Assembly (NCBI GenBank): GCA_900617975.1
Contig: UZAE01000948.1
Location: 1 to 16,529, forward strand
Direction of reading: 5' to 3'
Source: Rodentolepis nana
Lineage: Eukaryota; Platyhelminthes; Cestoda; Cyclophyllidea; Hymenolepididae
Length of the DNA: 16,529 nucleotides
The notes under the pieces are model-generated. The model saw only the letters and a program-made list of their open reading frames with translations. It was not told where the DNA came from and searched no databases. Shown piece by piece: positions 1-9,678 of the stretch; position 1 is the first letter of the stretch; every line of letters begins with the position of its first letter. The position numbers and the translations under genes are program-made.

Positions 1-77
1 AAACTGTACACTATGCCAAAGGGAATGTAGGGTATAATTGGGCATTCACTAAAGCCCATCATATAGATGAAGGAAGT

Positions 78-407
78 TTATATATTTATTTATATCAAAT
101 GGCAGGCGTTTTGATAGTTATCATTAGACCTTTAGTTGACTTCAGGTTTCACAGAGGGGAAGGAACATCAAAGTAACAGAAATTCGAGAGGATGGGGGGA
201 TAGAAGAGTGTTTCAAAAATGCAAAAGAGACAGACACAAAGGCAGAAAAAAGGTGAGGTGAGTACTATGGAAGTTGCCGAATATGACATACAGTGGGATG
301 ATGGTAGTTTGAAGTTAAAAGCTAACTACCGATTGATAGTCATTTTTGCCGTATGAGTATACGTTGCCCAGGGTGTACCACGTGGAGGTAAGTCTATCGC
401 ACACCCC
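78..407 (-). mobile_element. SINE-like interspersed element, copy A
   Basis: About 330 bp, similar along its length to three other copies in this window. A perfect 13-bp direct repeat, agatgaaggaagt, flanks it at 65-77 and 408-420, which marks the insertion boundaries. I place it on the - strand because that orientation puts an AT-rich tail of ATAA-type repeats at the 3' end (78-98), as in retroposed elements. The other end starts GGGGTGTGCGATAGACTTAC. There are no terminal inverted repeats, so a cut-and-paste DNA transposon is unlikely. It shares several positions with copy E (tttcaaaaatg, attagacctttagttgac) that differ in B and D. A SINE mobilised by a LINE is the best guess; no LINE partner is visible here. 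Confidence 0.82.
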
Positions 408-600
408 AGATGAAGGAAGTAAATTTGAAAGGACATAAAGTCGGTAAGTTTTGAGAGAAATGTGGATAAGTGCCTAGGGGCAAAAATTACAAGTGATGAC
501 CACAGTGAACTTCAAATTTGGTTTCCTCGTGGGTTAACTCTGCTTTTCTCTAGACCTGCAAAGTTTCAAGTCCACTTCTAACACGCTTGAGTCTTAGAGC

Positions 601-633
<33 letters not shown>
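601..633. repeat. (AAT)11 microsatellite
   Basis: Eleven uninterrupted AAT units (33 bp), followed by a partial unit. A simple sequence repeat in intergenic DNA, likely length-variable between individuals. Confidence 0.97.
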
Positions 634-3587
634 CAGCGCATTAGATTTTACCAAATATAGAAGCATTATGGAATTTGTTTTGAGCTCCATGAGAATGGTA
701 ATGCGTAGTTTCATGAATTCATTTACAAAATATACTCAAATCCTACATCTCACGTGTTGACCAAACTTAGTGATCACCACTTTATGTGCACCGATAAGCG
801 TCAATTCTGTGGCTCCTGACTGGATAGGTCTGTAATTTGACAATGGTTCTATCGGCGAATACTTAGAAAGTTAAAGGCTTTATATTGATTTTCTGTTTCA
901 GTGAAAATAAAGCTTGTAATCCTATTGTGAAAAGGTATCCGTCGAGAGACGAAAGCAGACCCAGATCAAAAACCACATGGAAGGTGATATGTGGAAATTC
1001 AAACTCGTCTACAGCTTAAGGATTATTGAAATGGTCAGCTGAATTGGGAGTAGTGACGAAAACATGCAATTATCTCATGATTTTTAGAAACGCAAAGATT
1101 GGAAACTGAATGTAGGCTGCAGGCTTAAAGAGACCACTGTCTGCACCCCGATGAGGATTTTAATAGGGCAAATCAGATCATCCTTTCTGTCTTCTTAGCA
1201 GATATGCTGGATGTGTCCGTATGAGGCTTTCAGTATCTTCGTCTAGCTCATGAATGTAATTTAAAGTGAAATTCAATTCCAGTATTTCTACTTATATGAT
1301 TTAGTAAAAATATCTCAATTTTTGCCAGATTTTCCTATTTGGATTATTTAACATACAAGGAGAAATGCATATAACAGCACTTGGTTCCCAGGTTATGAGA
1401 ACTATAATACATGAAAACACCTTTTTTCAATCACCTTACTTGCTTAAACTGAGTAACGATTACGTAAATTTCTTCATTTAATTTAGCATTTGGGCTGTAA
1501 ATCGATATTGTATGGACTGTCATTTCGACCTTTTAAGTCCGAATGACCACTACGCAGGTGCACCAAACCAACCAGAATTCCTACTCAGTAGGATCATGCA
1601 TTGGTAGATGAACCAATGACATCATTACGGGGTTATTCAATTAAAGCAGAGCGTACAGCTAGCTTTTGCTGGGTTCAGTGTAAGGAAGCATTTTGCAAAT
1701 CATGATGCTATTTCTCGACAGACTGGAACATGTAGGTTTTGCTTTCGATAAAATAATTCTAAAATACGTTACAATAACTGTGGCAACTTTAAGATAAAAG
1801 CACGAGAAAAACACATCATTTCTAGCTCTACACATCAATATCTATCCAATTGTTTTGATACTGTGTATTTGCAGTAATTAAGGTTTCCTTCAAGAGTTAA
1901 AGGCCATTGTTAGTTTATAATTCATACTAGAACTGATTGATGATATTAAAATATTTCATTTATTTGAATTCGGAATCTGAAGTGAGACCCAAAATATAAT
2001 CATGTTCTTCAGGCTCATTTTGGATAAAATCTGCAAGATTTAACACGACGTCGATATGACTATCTCTTCAAAAATGTTGTGATTTAATTTTTTAACCCCT
2101 TGCACAAATATTAATGGTATTTCCAACACTTATTTGCAGCAATCAAGTACTAAAAAATAAATATTTTTTGTAATAAATTTTGCGTTACAAGAAGGGTTAT
2201 AGTTAATATACACTGCAGGTAATAACTTAAAATAAGAAGTACTATGAAGTTCTAGACCCCCATTCATTTTAGCATTAATTAGGAATTACTAGCGAAATTG
2301 CAAACAACAAAAACTCAAAAAGAGAAGAAATGCAATTTTTCACTCCAATGCCAAATTATTGACACAATATAGCATCGGGACATTACTTCAAAGTACGCGA
2401 TCAATTACGTAAAATGAATGCTTAATTTGAGGGAATGGTGCTCAGATATGAATAATGAAGGCATTATAGGTCATTCTATTCCTTGAAAGGAGTAAGGTAA
2501 ACCGAATACTTAAATGTAGTGTGGTACTAATTTTAAGAGCCGGTATTTGGCAAAATTTATGCCTTTAAAACTTTAGCACATCACCTTCCAAAATTTTTTA
2601 AATAAAGGTGTATTTTCTCATTTTAATAGTTATTCTTGCTGCATATATTCATATTCTCAAAAATACTATAAAATTTCCATTTAAGAATTATGCTAATTCT
2701 AAACTTACGAAACAGAGTACAAGCTTGATACCGTACCTCCCACATAGCCACATTCGAATATATTAGGATATCTTAATAGTTCCTTTCGCTCATTTTCAGT
2801 AATAAATGGAGGAGCATATTTTAATCTGGAATGCAATGTGTTCATTGGATCATGGAAAGACCCTTAAATATTTGATTGGCATGTTATTCAAAGCATCAAA
2901 ATCGCAAAATTAGTAAATTTTTACTATACTGTTTTAATAAGCACACTTAAGCGGAATTCGATGGTTGCTTTGAGACATGTTGTTAAATTTTTTTGTCAAG
3001 TGCGTCAAAATTATTAATAACTAGAAAACAGTCAACTGGAAATTATGATTACCTTGCTGAACATAAATAAGTTGATTATTTAAGCGCTTGATTTTCCTTG
3101 GATGAGACATCAGACCCAAATCTAACCAGTAATTTTAGGCGCACAAATTTTGGACGATTAGTTTGATTGAAAAGTCAACACCACTTATTTGGTGGTCAAA
3201 AATGAAATCACAATTTAGGTGTCGTCTTTATTTGGCTTCATCGACCAAACTACGATATTAATAATTACCTATAATTGCACTCATATATTCTCGAAATTCT
3301 AATTTGAGTTATTGAGGTATGCAGTCTGTGTAATTTTCATTCAGAACTTTTACTCAAAACCAAGGCAATAACAAATTAAAAGAATAACAAAATTTAATGC
3401 TACCATCAATGTTGTGCAAGTTAGCTAATTTTTATAATAAGTTAATTTGCACCTTGAAGACGAGTAATCTATCGTAGCGCTTAGGTTAACTGCGTGAGTT
3501 TTTGTAGACGTTGGTGTATTACTATTCAGCTGGAATAAGATAGTCAGATCGTTATAATTCACAAATAAGTTTTGACTTCCATTATCT

Positions 3588-3607
3588 TCTGTGCTTAATT
3601 ATTTTAG
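3588..3607 (+). promoter_or_regulatory. candidate splice acceptor in the 5' leader of GSS
   Basis: A T-rich stretch ending in ttattttag places an AG at 3606-3607, only 5 nt before the GSS start codon. It looks like a 3' splice site. It could be the acceptor for spliced-leader trans-splicing, known in several flatworms, or the end of an intron in the 5' UTR. No upstream exon or leader sequence could be identified, so this remains a candidate. Confidence 0.4.
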
Positions 3608-3612
3608 ACCAA

Positions 3613-3703
3613 ATGGATCTCATTGATCGATCTTTGTTCAAGTTTTCGGAAGATAAGCTCAAACATACCCTCGAGAATATATATGATCTCGCTGCTTTGA
3701 ATG
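3613..3703 (+). CDS. GSS: GSS exon 1
   Basis: Encodes residues 1-30 plus one base of codon 31, starting MDLIDRSLFKF. The end LAALNG matches the position of ALAEG in the human enzyme. Donor at 3704 (gtaggt). The following intron is only 35 bp (3704-3738). Confidence 0.9.
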
Positions 3704-6700
3704 GTAGGTTGGCTTCGGTTTTAATTATCAGTTTTTAGGAATTTTAAAACTAACTCCGGATGGTCGTATTGTTATTCTCCAGCACACATTTCTACCTTCT
3801 CCGTTTCCTAAAGCTGAATTTGAAGAGGCCGTTAATATCCAACAGTCATTTAATAGCCTTTTCCTGAAAGTCGCTTCCGATTATGATTTTCTAGAGTCGG
3901 TTTTTAAACCGTAAGCTATTTTTACCCATTAAGCATATCATGCATCATGATAGTGTTCTTTCTCAGGATGACTATGTTCGAAATTTATGGGAAATATACA
4001 AAACTGACCAGTTGTTTGGGCCCGTTCAATCGCTAAGGCTGTCTTTAAATCGTTCAGACTATATGCTTCATGCTGCTCTTCCTGGTTCTCCTTTAAAACA
4101 GGTGGAGATGAATTTCATTGCAGCGAGTTTTGGTGGTGTAATGGAACGTCTGGTCAAAGCTCATCAATTTCGACTCCATCAGTTATTGGGCTGCGACGCT
4201 CCTCAGGTGCGGGTTCGCTCTTTTGACCTTCTATTTAAAATTAATGGACACATTCTGATCACGAAGTGAGCAGGAGTACTAACTTCTACAACATTATTAG
4301 GAAGGTTAAAAATCATAAAATCTATACCTAATCAACGTTTCGTGCTTTAGAAGCCATTAGTTTTTTAAATTAAATTTGTTGACATTAGTCATAGTTTTAA
4401 GTGTAGAAAGTATATTTATATTTTTTGTAATCAGTGTTATTTTGTAAGTCAGAGATTCTTATTAATGTTACTTTCAGTTTTTATTACTTTCACTATCTGC
4501 ACTTTCGTATGACATACCGCTTGCAATGTTTCTTTTCTAGTAAAGATGATGGCAGGGAGGTGGTTACACTCTGTAAACATTAACTGAGATTGCTGCTGGA
4601 TGCCAGGTTACAGTGAATGATGTAGAAAATTGAGTAGGCTTCAGTTAAATTTAAAAGTCTGCGCAAAGGCAGAGGGTACACATTACAAAGCGACTAGTGC
4701 TAGGGCAATTCATGTTATTTTAATCCATTTTAATTTTCAGCTACCTGAATGTCCATCAGCCACAAAATTCGGGCTAGCTCTAGCTCATACTGTTGGCGAA
4801 TACTCACGAAAATGTCAGCACATTCCCCAGTCTACCTTGATTCCTTTACCGCCCGAAATCCCCGCCATATTAGTCGTGATTTCCGATTGTGAGACAAATA
4901 TTTTTGATCAGCGCAGCATCGAGGAGGCTGTTCTACGCGCCAACCCCTCTATTCCCATTCTGAGACGCACTTTTGCTGAGCTTGAATTGATCAAAGGTAG
5001 AGTTGTCGTAGAATCTGAGACCCGTCGGCTCTTTGTGTAAGCTTCTTTTATCGCATTTAATCAGTAATTTCGTGGGAATGTCTCTATTCACTTCATTGCG
5101 TTTTAGTGATGGACATGAAATTGGAGTTATTTACTACCGCACTGGTTACGCTCCGGATCACTTTAATGAGGAGGTCAGTATTATTATTGTTATTATTTTA
5201 CTACTAGCATTTTTTGTACTTTTTGTGTCTTGGGTACCCGTTAGACCAGAGTGTACGAATGAAGTCAGTGTTGTGTTGAATTATTGACTTAAAGCTTTGA
5301 TTAGCGTGTTCACTTGGAATTCATCACACTTAAGGTTCGCATGGTAACACCGTTCTTATCTTTAGAGTTACATAACAGAGTATAATTGAAGATATATTAC
5401 TATCACATATCAGTTTAACTAAACTCAATCTCTGCCATTCTTATAAGACTTCTCAGCTCTCCGGAGAATTGGCGTTGTGGCATTACATCCAATGATTAAT
5501 GAAAATTTTGTAAGATGTTTTTGTTTTAGATCAATCGTTGATGAACCATTTTAGATAATTTACTTAACACCTCCTAAAGGTGAAAGGCTATGCTATGTTT
5601 AAGTTGTATTTCTTTAAAATTGTTTTGCGTTTTCAATAGGCATCTAGGATATCTCTATAAGCCAATTGCGATTTGTTTTGTTTACAGCTAAGCTACTTCA
5701 CGTAGAAGTTCCGCCTTAATTTCTTACTCTCTGTTGATGAAACGGTAATTAAGTGCTGCGTTAGGTGAATAACCTATTTCGTGCCTCTATTGCACGATTG
5801 TATATTGAAACTCTATGTGGGCCAACTGTTTACTTAATGTAACTCGCGCATTAATGGCCATTGTACTTTAGTGTAATATCTCCGATTCGGCCATAAATTG
5901 TCCACAGAAGAGCACTATAAAGTAGTCATTTATTCCAATAGGTTTTTGTCATTTGAATTGATTCAATAATGAATGCTAAATGAGACGATCGAAATGGCAT
6001 CCTAGTTGGTGAAACTGGTTGTTCCTAATTAGATGTGTGGTACTTTGTACTGCGCGATAGTTACTCTCCCATTCCAATGTAATCGAAGAGGGACTGTGTA
6101 TAATATTCTAAAATTGGTATAACTTCGTCTTATAACCACATCACCGTTGTTGTTTAAAAACGTTGGTTGATGGACTGCTCGTTTTTTAGAAGTTATTTGG
6201 GGGTATTTTTCCAATCTTACTTTATTGGGAGAAGTTGTATTTAGGGAACTTTCAAACACCTCTGTGTCTGCAAGGGTGAAGAAGTACTTTAGGTCCAAGA
6301 CTTGCCAAGGCCTCCTATCGAGGTATTTTAAATTATTTGTGCACCTTGGCGTAAGCATTATTGGCGGGTACACCCCCATCACATAGCACCCGAATGAGGA
6401 ACTATCAAAAGCGAAGTACAGAGAGTACGAGCTAAGGGATCGCTCACGAACTTCAATGTCAGGAGAGAGGAAGCAACTGGAGAGACAGATCAGCTTTAGT
6501 AGAAGATGGCAGAGGTACTGCGAAAGGTCGAAAATGAGAATGAGCATTTGGTCAAAGCTCAAAATACAGGTAATTAGCAATGTGGAAAGCCGATGAGCGG
6601 TTTAAGTTCATATGAATGCGTCTTGTAGAGAACCGCTTGAAGCAAACAGAAACTAGACAAACCCTTATGAATATTTGTTTCAGCTACTCAAGGGAACAGC

Positions 6701-9678
6701 TAACTGTGCATAGTGAGTGAGACCACTGCAGATACTCCCTGCCAAGGTCAAAGGGAGTGCAAAATCGATCTATTGCGTATTTTGAACATATGAAAAGACT
6801 CAGAAATCTCTAATCAAAGTCATCCTCCTGCTTTAGTCACTATGGCTAGCTAGCTAGAATTTAATAACTCTTAATATGTTATGGCCGTTTTAACGTTACC
6901 GTGTATTAAAAGCTTCCCATTCTTACGCATACGGATAGTTATTCTGCTCTATTACTAGGCATTTCCCCAAATGGTGAGCGAATGGGAATAGCGAATAGCA
7001 ACCATTCGGTGGGAATTAATCCAAATATTACAATCTGCTGAACATATCTTATTTATATCAAATGGCAGGCTTTCATTAGCCCTTTGGCTAACTTCGGGTT
7101 TCACAGAGGGCAGGAACATCATAGTCACAAAAGTCGAGACTGAGGTGAACAGAAGAGTGATTCACAGATGTAAAATAGACAGACAGACACAAAGGCATAG
7201 AAAAAGTAAGATGAGTATTATGGAAATGGTTGAATATGACATACAGTGCGGTCATAGTAGTTTGAAGTCCGAAGTCAACTGCCGATTAATAGACTTTTTG
7301 TCGTATAAGTATACGTTGCCCAGGGTACACTACGTGAGGTAAGTCAACTGCGCACTCCGATTCACATATGCAAAAGAGACAGACAAGGTGGAGACAAAGG
7401 TAAGGTGAGTACTGTGAAAGTTTTGGAATATGACATACAATGGGGTCATGGTTGTTTGGAGTCAGAAGTCAACTACCGGTTTAATGACTTTGTTTGCCGT
7501 ATGAGTATACTTTGTCCAGGGTGCACCACGTGGAAGTAATTCCCGCTGAACATATTTAAGTCTATGGATAATAACACAAAAAATAAGGGCCCATGTGTTT
7601 AGCTATTTCGAACACCTCGTTGACTGTTAGCCTTTTTGTCCTTTATAGGCTTGGAGAACGAAACTACTACTTGAGAGAAGTCTGGCAGTTAAGTGTCCCT
7701 CAGTAGACTACCTTTTGGCCAACATGAAGTTAGTTCAGACAGCGCTGGCGTCGGGTCCAGCTGTGCTGTCTCGCTTTGGAAATGAAGCTGAGGTGGAGAG
7801 GTTGGCTAGAACCTTCGCCAAACAGACAGTACTCTCCACCGATTTTCATTTTGCCGACGCTGCTGTTATCGATCATATGGTGACTGAATGCAGGAAAGAT
7901 CCCAACAAATTTGTTCTGAAGCCTCAAAGAGAAGGGGGTAGTAATAATATCTTCGGAGGTAAGTATGATACTACTCATTAATTTTATCAACAGTATCGCA
8001 TACATTGAACTCTAGTTCACCTCAATGGAACGAATTGTCATACTATTTTTACTAGCACCCCACTGTTCGTGATTCTACATTCAAATGTGTCAATGGTTCA
8101 ACTTGTGCTCAGTAGTTATTTTGTGTTAGCACGGTGACTTTCTAAGATTAACATTCCCGTAAAGGAGCCTTCCTTTATTAATTAACATTAAATAACCGAA
8201 GGCATTATTAGTTAAAAATAATTAAAGAGGTATTCTAGGAAGAACAACCTTTGGTTTCTCAATGAGCATTATATATCAGCACTAATTAAAATTTTTGAGA
8301 CTTTTACATTACTTCCGGCTATGGCAGTTATATCCGCTGGATTGTGATACAGCTAATCGCTCTATTGCTACATAGTGGGTGCCTGTTATTGCATTAGATA
8401 TACTCCACTTGAAAGCGATTGTAATATAGCCTCCTTCTGTGGTCACACGGTGTTTTCTCTAGAATACCCTATCCTCAGACCGCAGTATAGTAAGCTAACC
8501 TAGCCATTTGAAATAATCTAGTTTGTTAGAGTTTGCCACAATACCCAAAACAGGTAGCTAGAAGGTCAAGGCTAATTCTCTTCATAATTTTGAAGCCTTT
8601 TGATGGGAATAACAAGTTACATCGAGGCATCACGAATCTGCTGAAATCATCACAAAACTTTTCTAAGTTACCCTATAAACAAGAAGTGCCAAGTGTGTGT
8701 TGTCGGTATCCACCATTACAAGTTAGAAGTTGATAGGTCGACAAAATATGTCTATTTAGAATATGCCTCAAATGAGTCGGTGCCTTTGGAAAGCTTTTCA
8801 TGAAAATAAATCTTAACAGACTCCTTATCATGATTTGGGTCAATCAAGGGCTTTACTACCGACGTGTTTGACAGAGGGAGGTAGTTTGTAAGTTAGTGGA
8901 AAGGTCGCTGTTAATTTAGATGGAAGAGGCCTTCATTATGCTAATGGAGAATTAAACAAAGAAATCTGGGAGGCGAACAACTACATATGGGGGGGGGGGG
9001 GTAAGAAGGTTCTGGAGCACTCATTTTGAAGCAGATAGATGTTCATTAGAACTAAAATCGATCATCGCATATCGTAGCTCGGAGATGATTAACGCTTCGA
9101 ATCAGTATATACTACCCTGACAGACATTATGTCAAGATAATTTCAAGTGACCTTGAACCAGATTCTCTTAGTTGTCAACTGTAACTCCATGCCCTGAATA
9201 GCAAATGAGCATTAGGTGCACATAACTCCTACTTTCATCTCTTCCCTTTACGTTCTTTACACGCTTAGTTCGTTTATTTGCCTTTTGTAGACGATATCAT
9301 ACACAAACTGGATGAAATAATGGGCAAACCCGAAGCCAACGCATACATTCTTATGGAGAAATTCGAACCCCTCATGGTCGAAAATTGCGTTGTTGGAGCC
9401 GATCACGCACCACCAATCCCGAGAAAAATGGTCTCAGAATTGGGTATCTACGGGATTCTGCTCAGGTAAGTCTTGTACCCTCATTTTTAGTGACTTGGAC
9501 TCCCACTGTTCTCTCGTCGATAATTCAATGTGTCTCTTGGTTTCTCATTTTTAGCGACAACAAAGTTGAAATAATGAACGATCATGCTGGCCACCTTCTG
9601 CGAACAAAGTTTGTCGGAGTAGATGAAGGCGGAGTTGTCACTGGATATGCGAGCCTCGACACTCCACTGCTTGTTTGA
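3613..9678 (+). CDS. GSS: glutathione synthetase, complete gene in 8 exons
   Basis: ATP-dependent ligase joining gamma-glutamylcysteine to glycine, the last step of cytosolic glutathione synthesis; the family acts as a homodimer. Exons: 3613-3703, 3739-3910, 3954-4206, 4741-5036, 5107-5173, 7649-7958, 9291-9465, 9555-9678. All junctions are GT-AG and keep frame, giving 495 residues against 474 in human. Family motifs run in order: LNRSDYM (about 119-125), KQVEMN with the Mg-ligand pair E139 and N141, ASFGG (145-149), ETNIFDQR (223-230), RTGY (282-285), KPQREGGSNN (384-393), LMEKFEP (417-423), SELGIYG (445-451), GHLLRTK (467-473), C-terminal alanine-loop region EGGVVTGYASLD (479-490). Residues that bind gamma-glutamylcysteine in the human enzyme appear kept. 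Odd: the third residue of the glycine triad is Ser391. The start ATG is the first one after a splice-acceptor-like AG, and the N-terminus aligns with the family. Confidence 0.94.
3739..3910 (+). CDS. GSS: GSS exon 2
   Basis: Encodes residues 31-87 plus two bases of codon 88 (ILKLTPDGR to VFK). Acceptor tttttag, donor gtaagc at 3911. The next intron is 43 bp (3911-3953). A nearer AG at 3932-3933 would break the frame, so the AG at 3952-3953 is used. Confidence 0.88.
3954..4206 (+). CDS. GSS: GSS exon 3
   Basis: Completes Pro88 and runs to Gln172. Contains LNRSDYM, the Mg-ligand motif EMN and the ASFGG substrate loop. Donor gtgcgg at 4207 follows cag, phase 0. Intron 3 is 534 bp (4207-4740); I see nothing in it apart from AT-rich sequence. 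Confidence 0.92.
4741..5036 (+). CDS. GSS: GSS exon 4
   Basis: Residues 173-270 plus two bases of codon 271. Acceptor taattttcag. Contains CETNIFDQR, with E223 and Q229 matching substrate-binding E214 and Q220 of human, then RRTF and RRLFV. A segment near residues 195-212 (around SRKCQHIPQSTLIPLPPEI) is longer than in human and explains part of the extra length. Donor gtaagc at 5037; next intron 70 bp. Confidence 0.92.
5107..5173 (+). CDS. GSS: GSS exon 5
   Basis: A 67-bp exon encoding DGHEIGVIYYRTGYAPDHF and three more residues. R282 and Y285 match the substrate-binding Arg and Tyr of human RDGY. Acceptor ttttag, donor gtcagt at 5174, phase 0. It precedes the longest intron. Confidence 0.9.
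5174..7648. other. GSS intron 5, 2475 bp, hosts element B
   Basis: The longest intron of the gene. It contains the composite SINE-like element at 7048-7544. An antisense open frame lies at 6029-6580, overlapping a purine-rich + strand stretch (about 6396-6569) that could read as coiled coil; neither is identified as a gene. A 7-bp hairpin stem actccct/agggagt lies at 6734-6758. The rest is AT-rich with no recognisable content. Confidence 0.85.
7048..7544 (-). mobile_element. SINE-like element, composite copy B
   Basis: Two head-to-tail units: a near-full copy at 7048-7358 and a partial one at 7359-7544 that lacks the tail-side third. The whole is flanked by a perfect 11-bp direct repeat, gctgaacatat, at 7037-7047 and 7545-7555, with none at the inner junction, so it probably inserted as one unit or was duplicated inside after insertion. 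The first unit lacks the gttttgatagttat segment present in A, D and E. It shares attcacaga and a gacagacagacac tract with copy D. It lies in intron 5 of GSS, antisense to the gene by its inferred orientation, and its + strand carries a strong splice donor at 7339. Confidence 0.82.
7649..7958 (+). CDS. GSS: GSS exon 6
   Basis: Residues 294-396 plus one base of codon 397. Starts AWRTKLLLERS, matching WEARLLLERS in human. Contains the ATP-grasp glycine-rich loop KPQREGGSNN with K384, the Mg-ligand E388 and the triad G389-G390-S391. Acceptor ctttatag; strong donor gtaagt at 7959. Confidence 0.93.
7959..9290. other. GSS intron 6, 1332 bp
   Basis: AT-rich intron sequence with no gene I can support. 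A 13-base G run lies at 8989-9001. An open frame of 66 codons at 8533-8733 resembles no protein family I know and is probably chance. Confidence 0.8.
8989..9001 (+). repeat. G13 homopolymer in intron 6
   Basis: Thirteen consecutive G in otherwise AT-rich intron DNA. Length may be unstable or affected by sequencing error. Confidence 0.95.
9291..9465 (+). CDS. GSS: GSS exon 7
   Basis: Completes codon 397 and runs to residue 454 plus two bases. Contains LMEKFEP, with the ATP-contacting Lys at 420, and VSELGIYG, the family's SELGIFG motif. Acceptor ccttttgtag; donor gtaagt at 9466. The next intron is 89 bp. Confidence 0.92.
9555..9678 (+). CDS. GSS: GSS exon 8, with stop codon
   Basis: Residues 455-495 and TGA at 9676-9678. 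Contains GHLLRTK, with R471 matching the substrate-binding Arg450 of human, and the alanine-loop region EGGVVTGYASLDTP. That loop keeps the glycines but has Val-Thr where human has Ala-Ala. Acceptor tcatttttag. Confidence 0.92.

Larger units (their letters stand above)
421..3607. other. AT-rich intergenic region, no gene seen
   Basis: About 3.2 kb between copy A and the glutathione synthetase gene. Every frame is broken by stops at short intervals and I recognise no protein, tRNA or other RNA here. It holds the AAT microsatellite at 601-633. Promoter elements for the downstream gene must lie in its right part, but I see no convincing TATA box near 3613. Confidence 0.6.

Noticed and set aside
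3931..3951. AG at 3932-3933 as the acceptor of GSS exon 3, or the ATG at 3940 as a start
   Set aside because: That acceptor breaks the frame, while the AG at 3952-3953 restores it and gives a continuous family alignment through KPVLSQDDY.
6734..6758. Hairpin actccct ... agggagt
   Set aside because: Only a 7-bp stem with an 11-nt loop in intron DNA; expected by chance at this length scale.
7145..7342. Open frame in copy B (65 codons) with a related frame in copy D (15275-15538)
   Set aside because: The similarity follows from the shared repeat. The frame is antisense to the element's inferred orientation and is interrupted by stops in copies A and E, so it is not evidence of an encoded protein.
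7730..8005. Minus-strand open frame of 91 codons
   Set aside because: Opposite GSS exon 6; a shadow.
9078..9106. tRNA-like pieces: tagctcgg followed by cttcgaatc
   Set aside because: The A-box-like and B-box-like pieces are too close together and no acceptor stem pairs around them.
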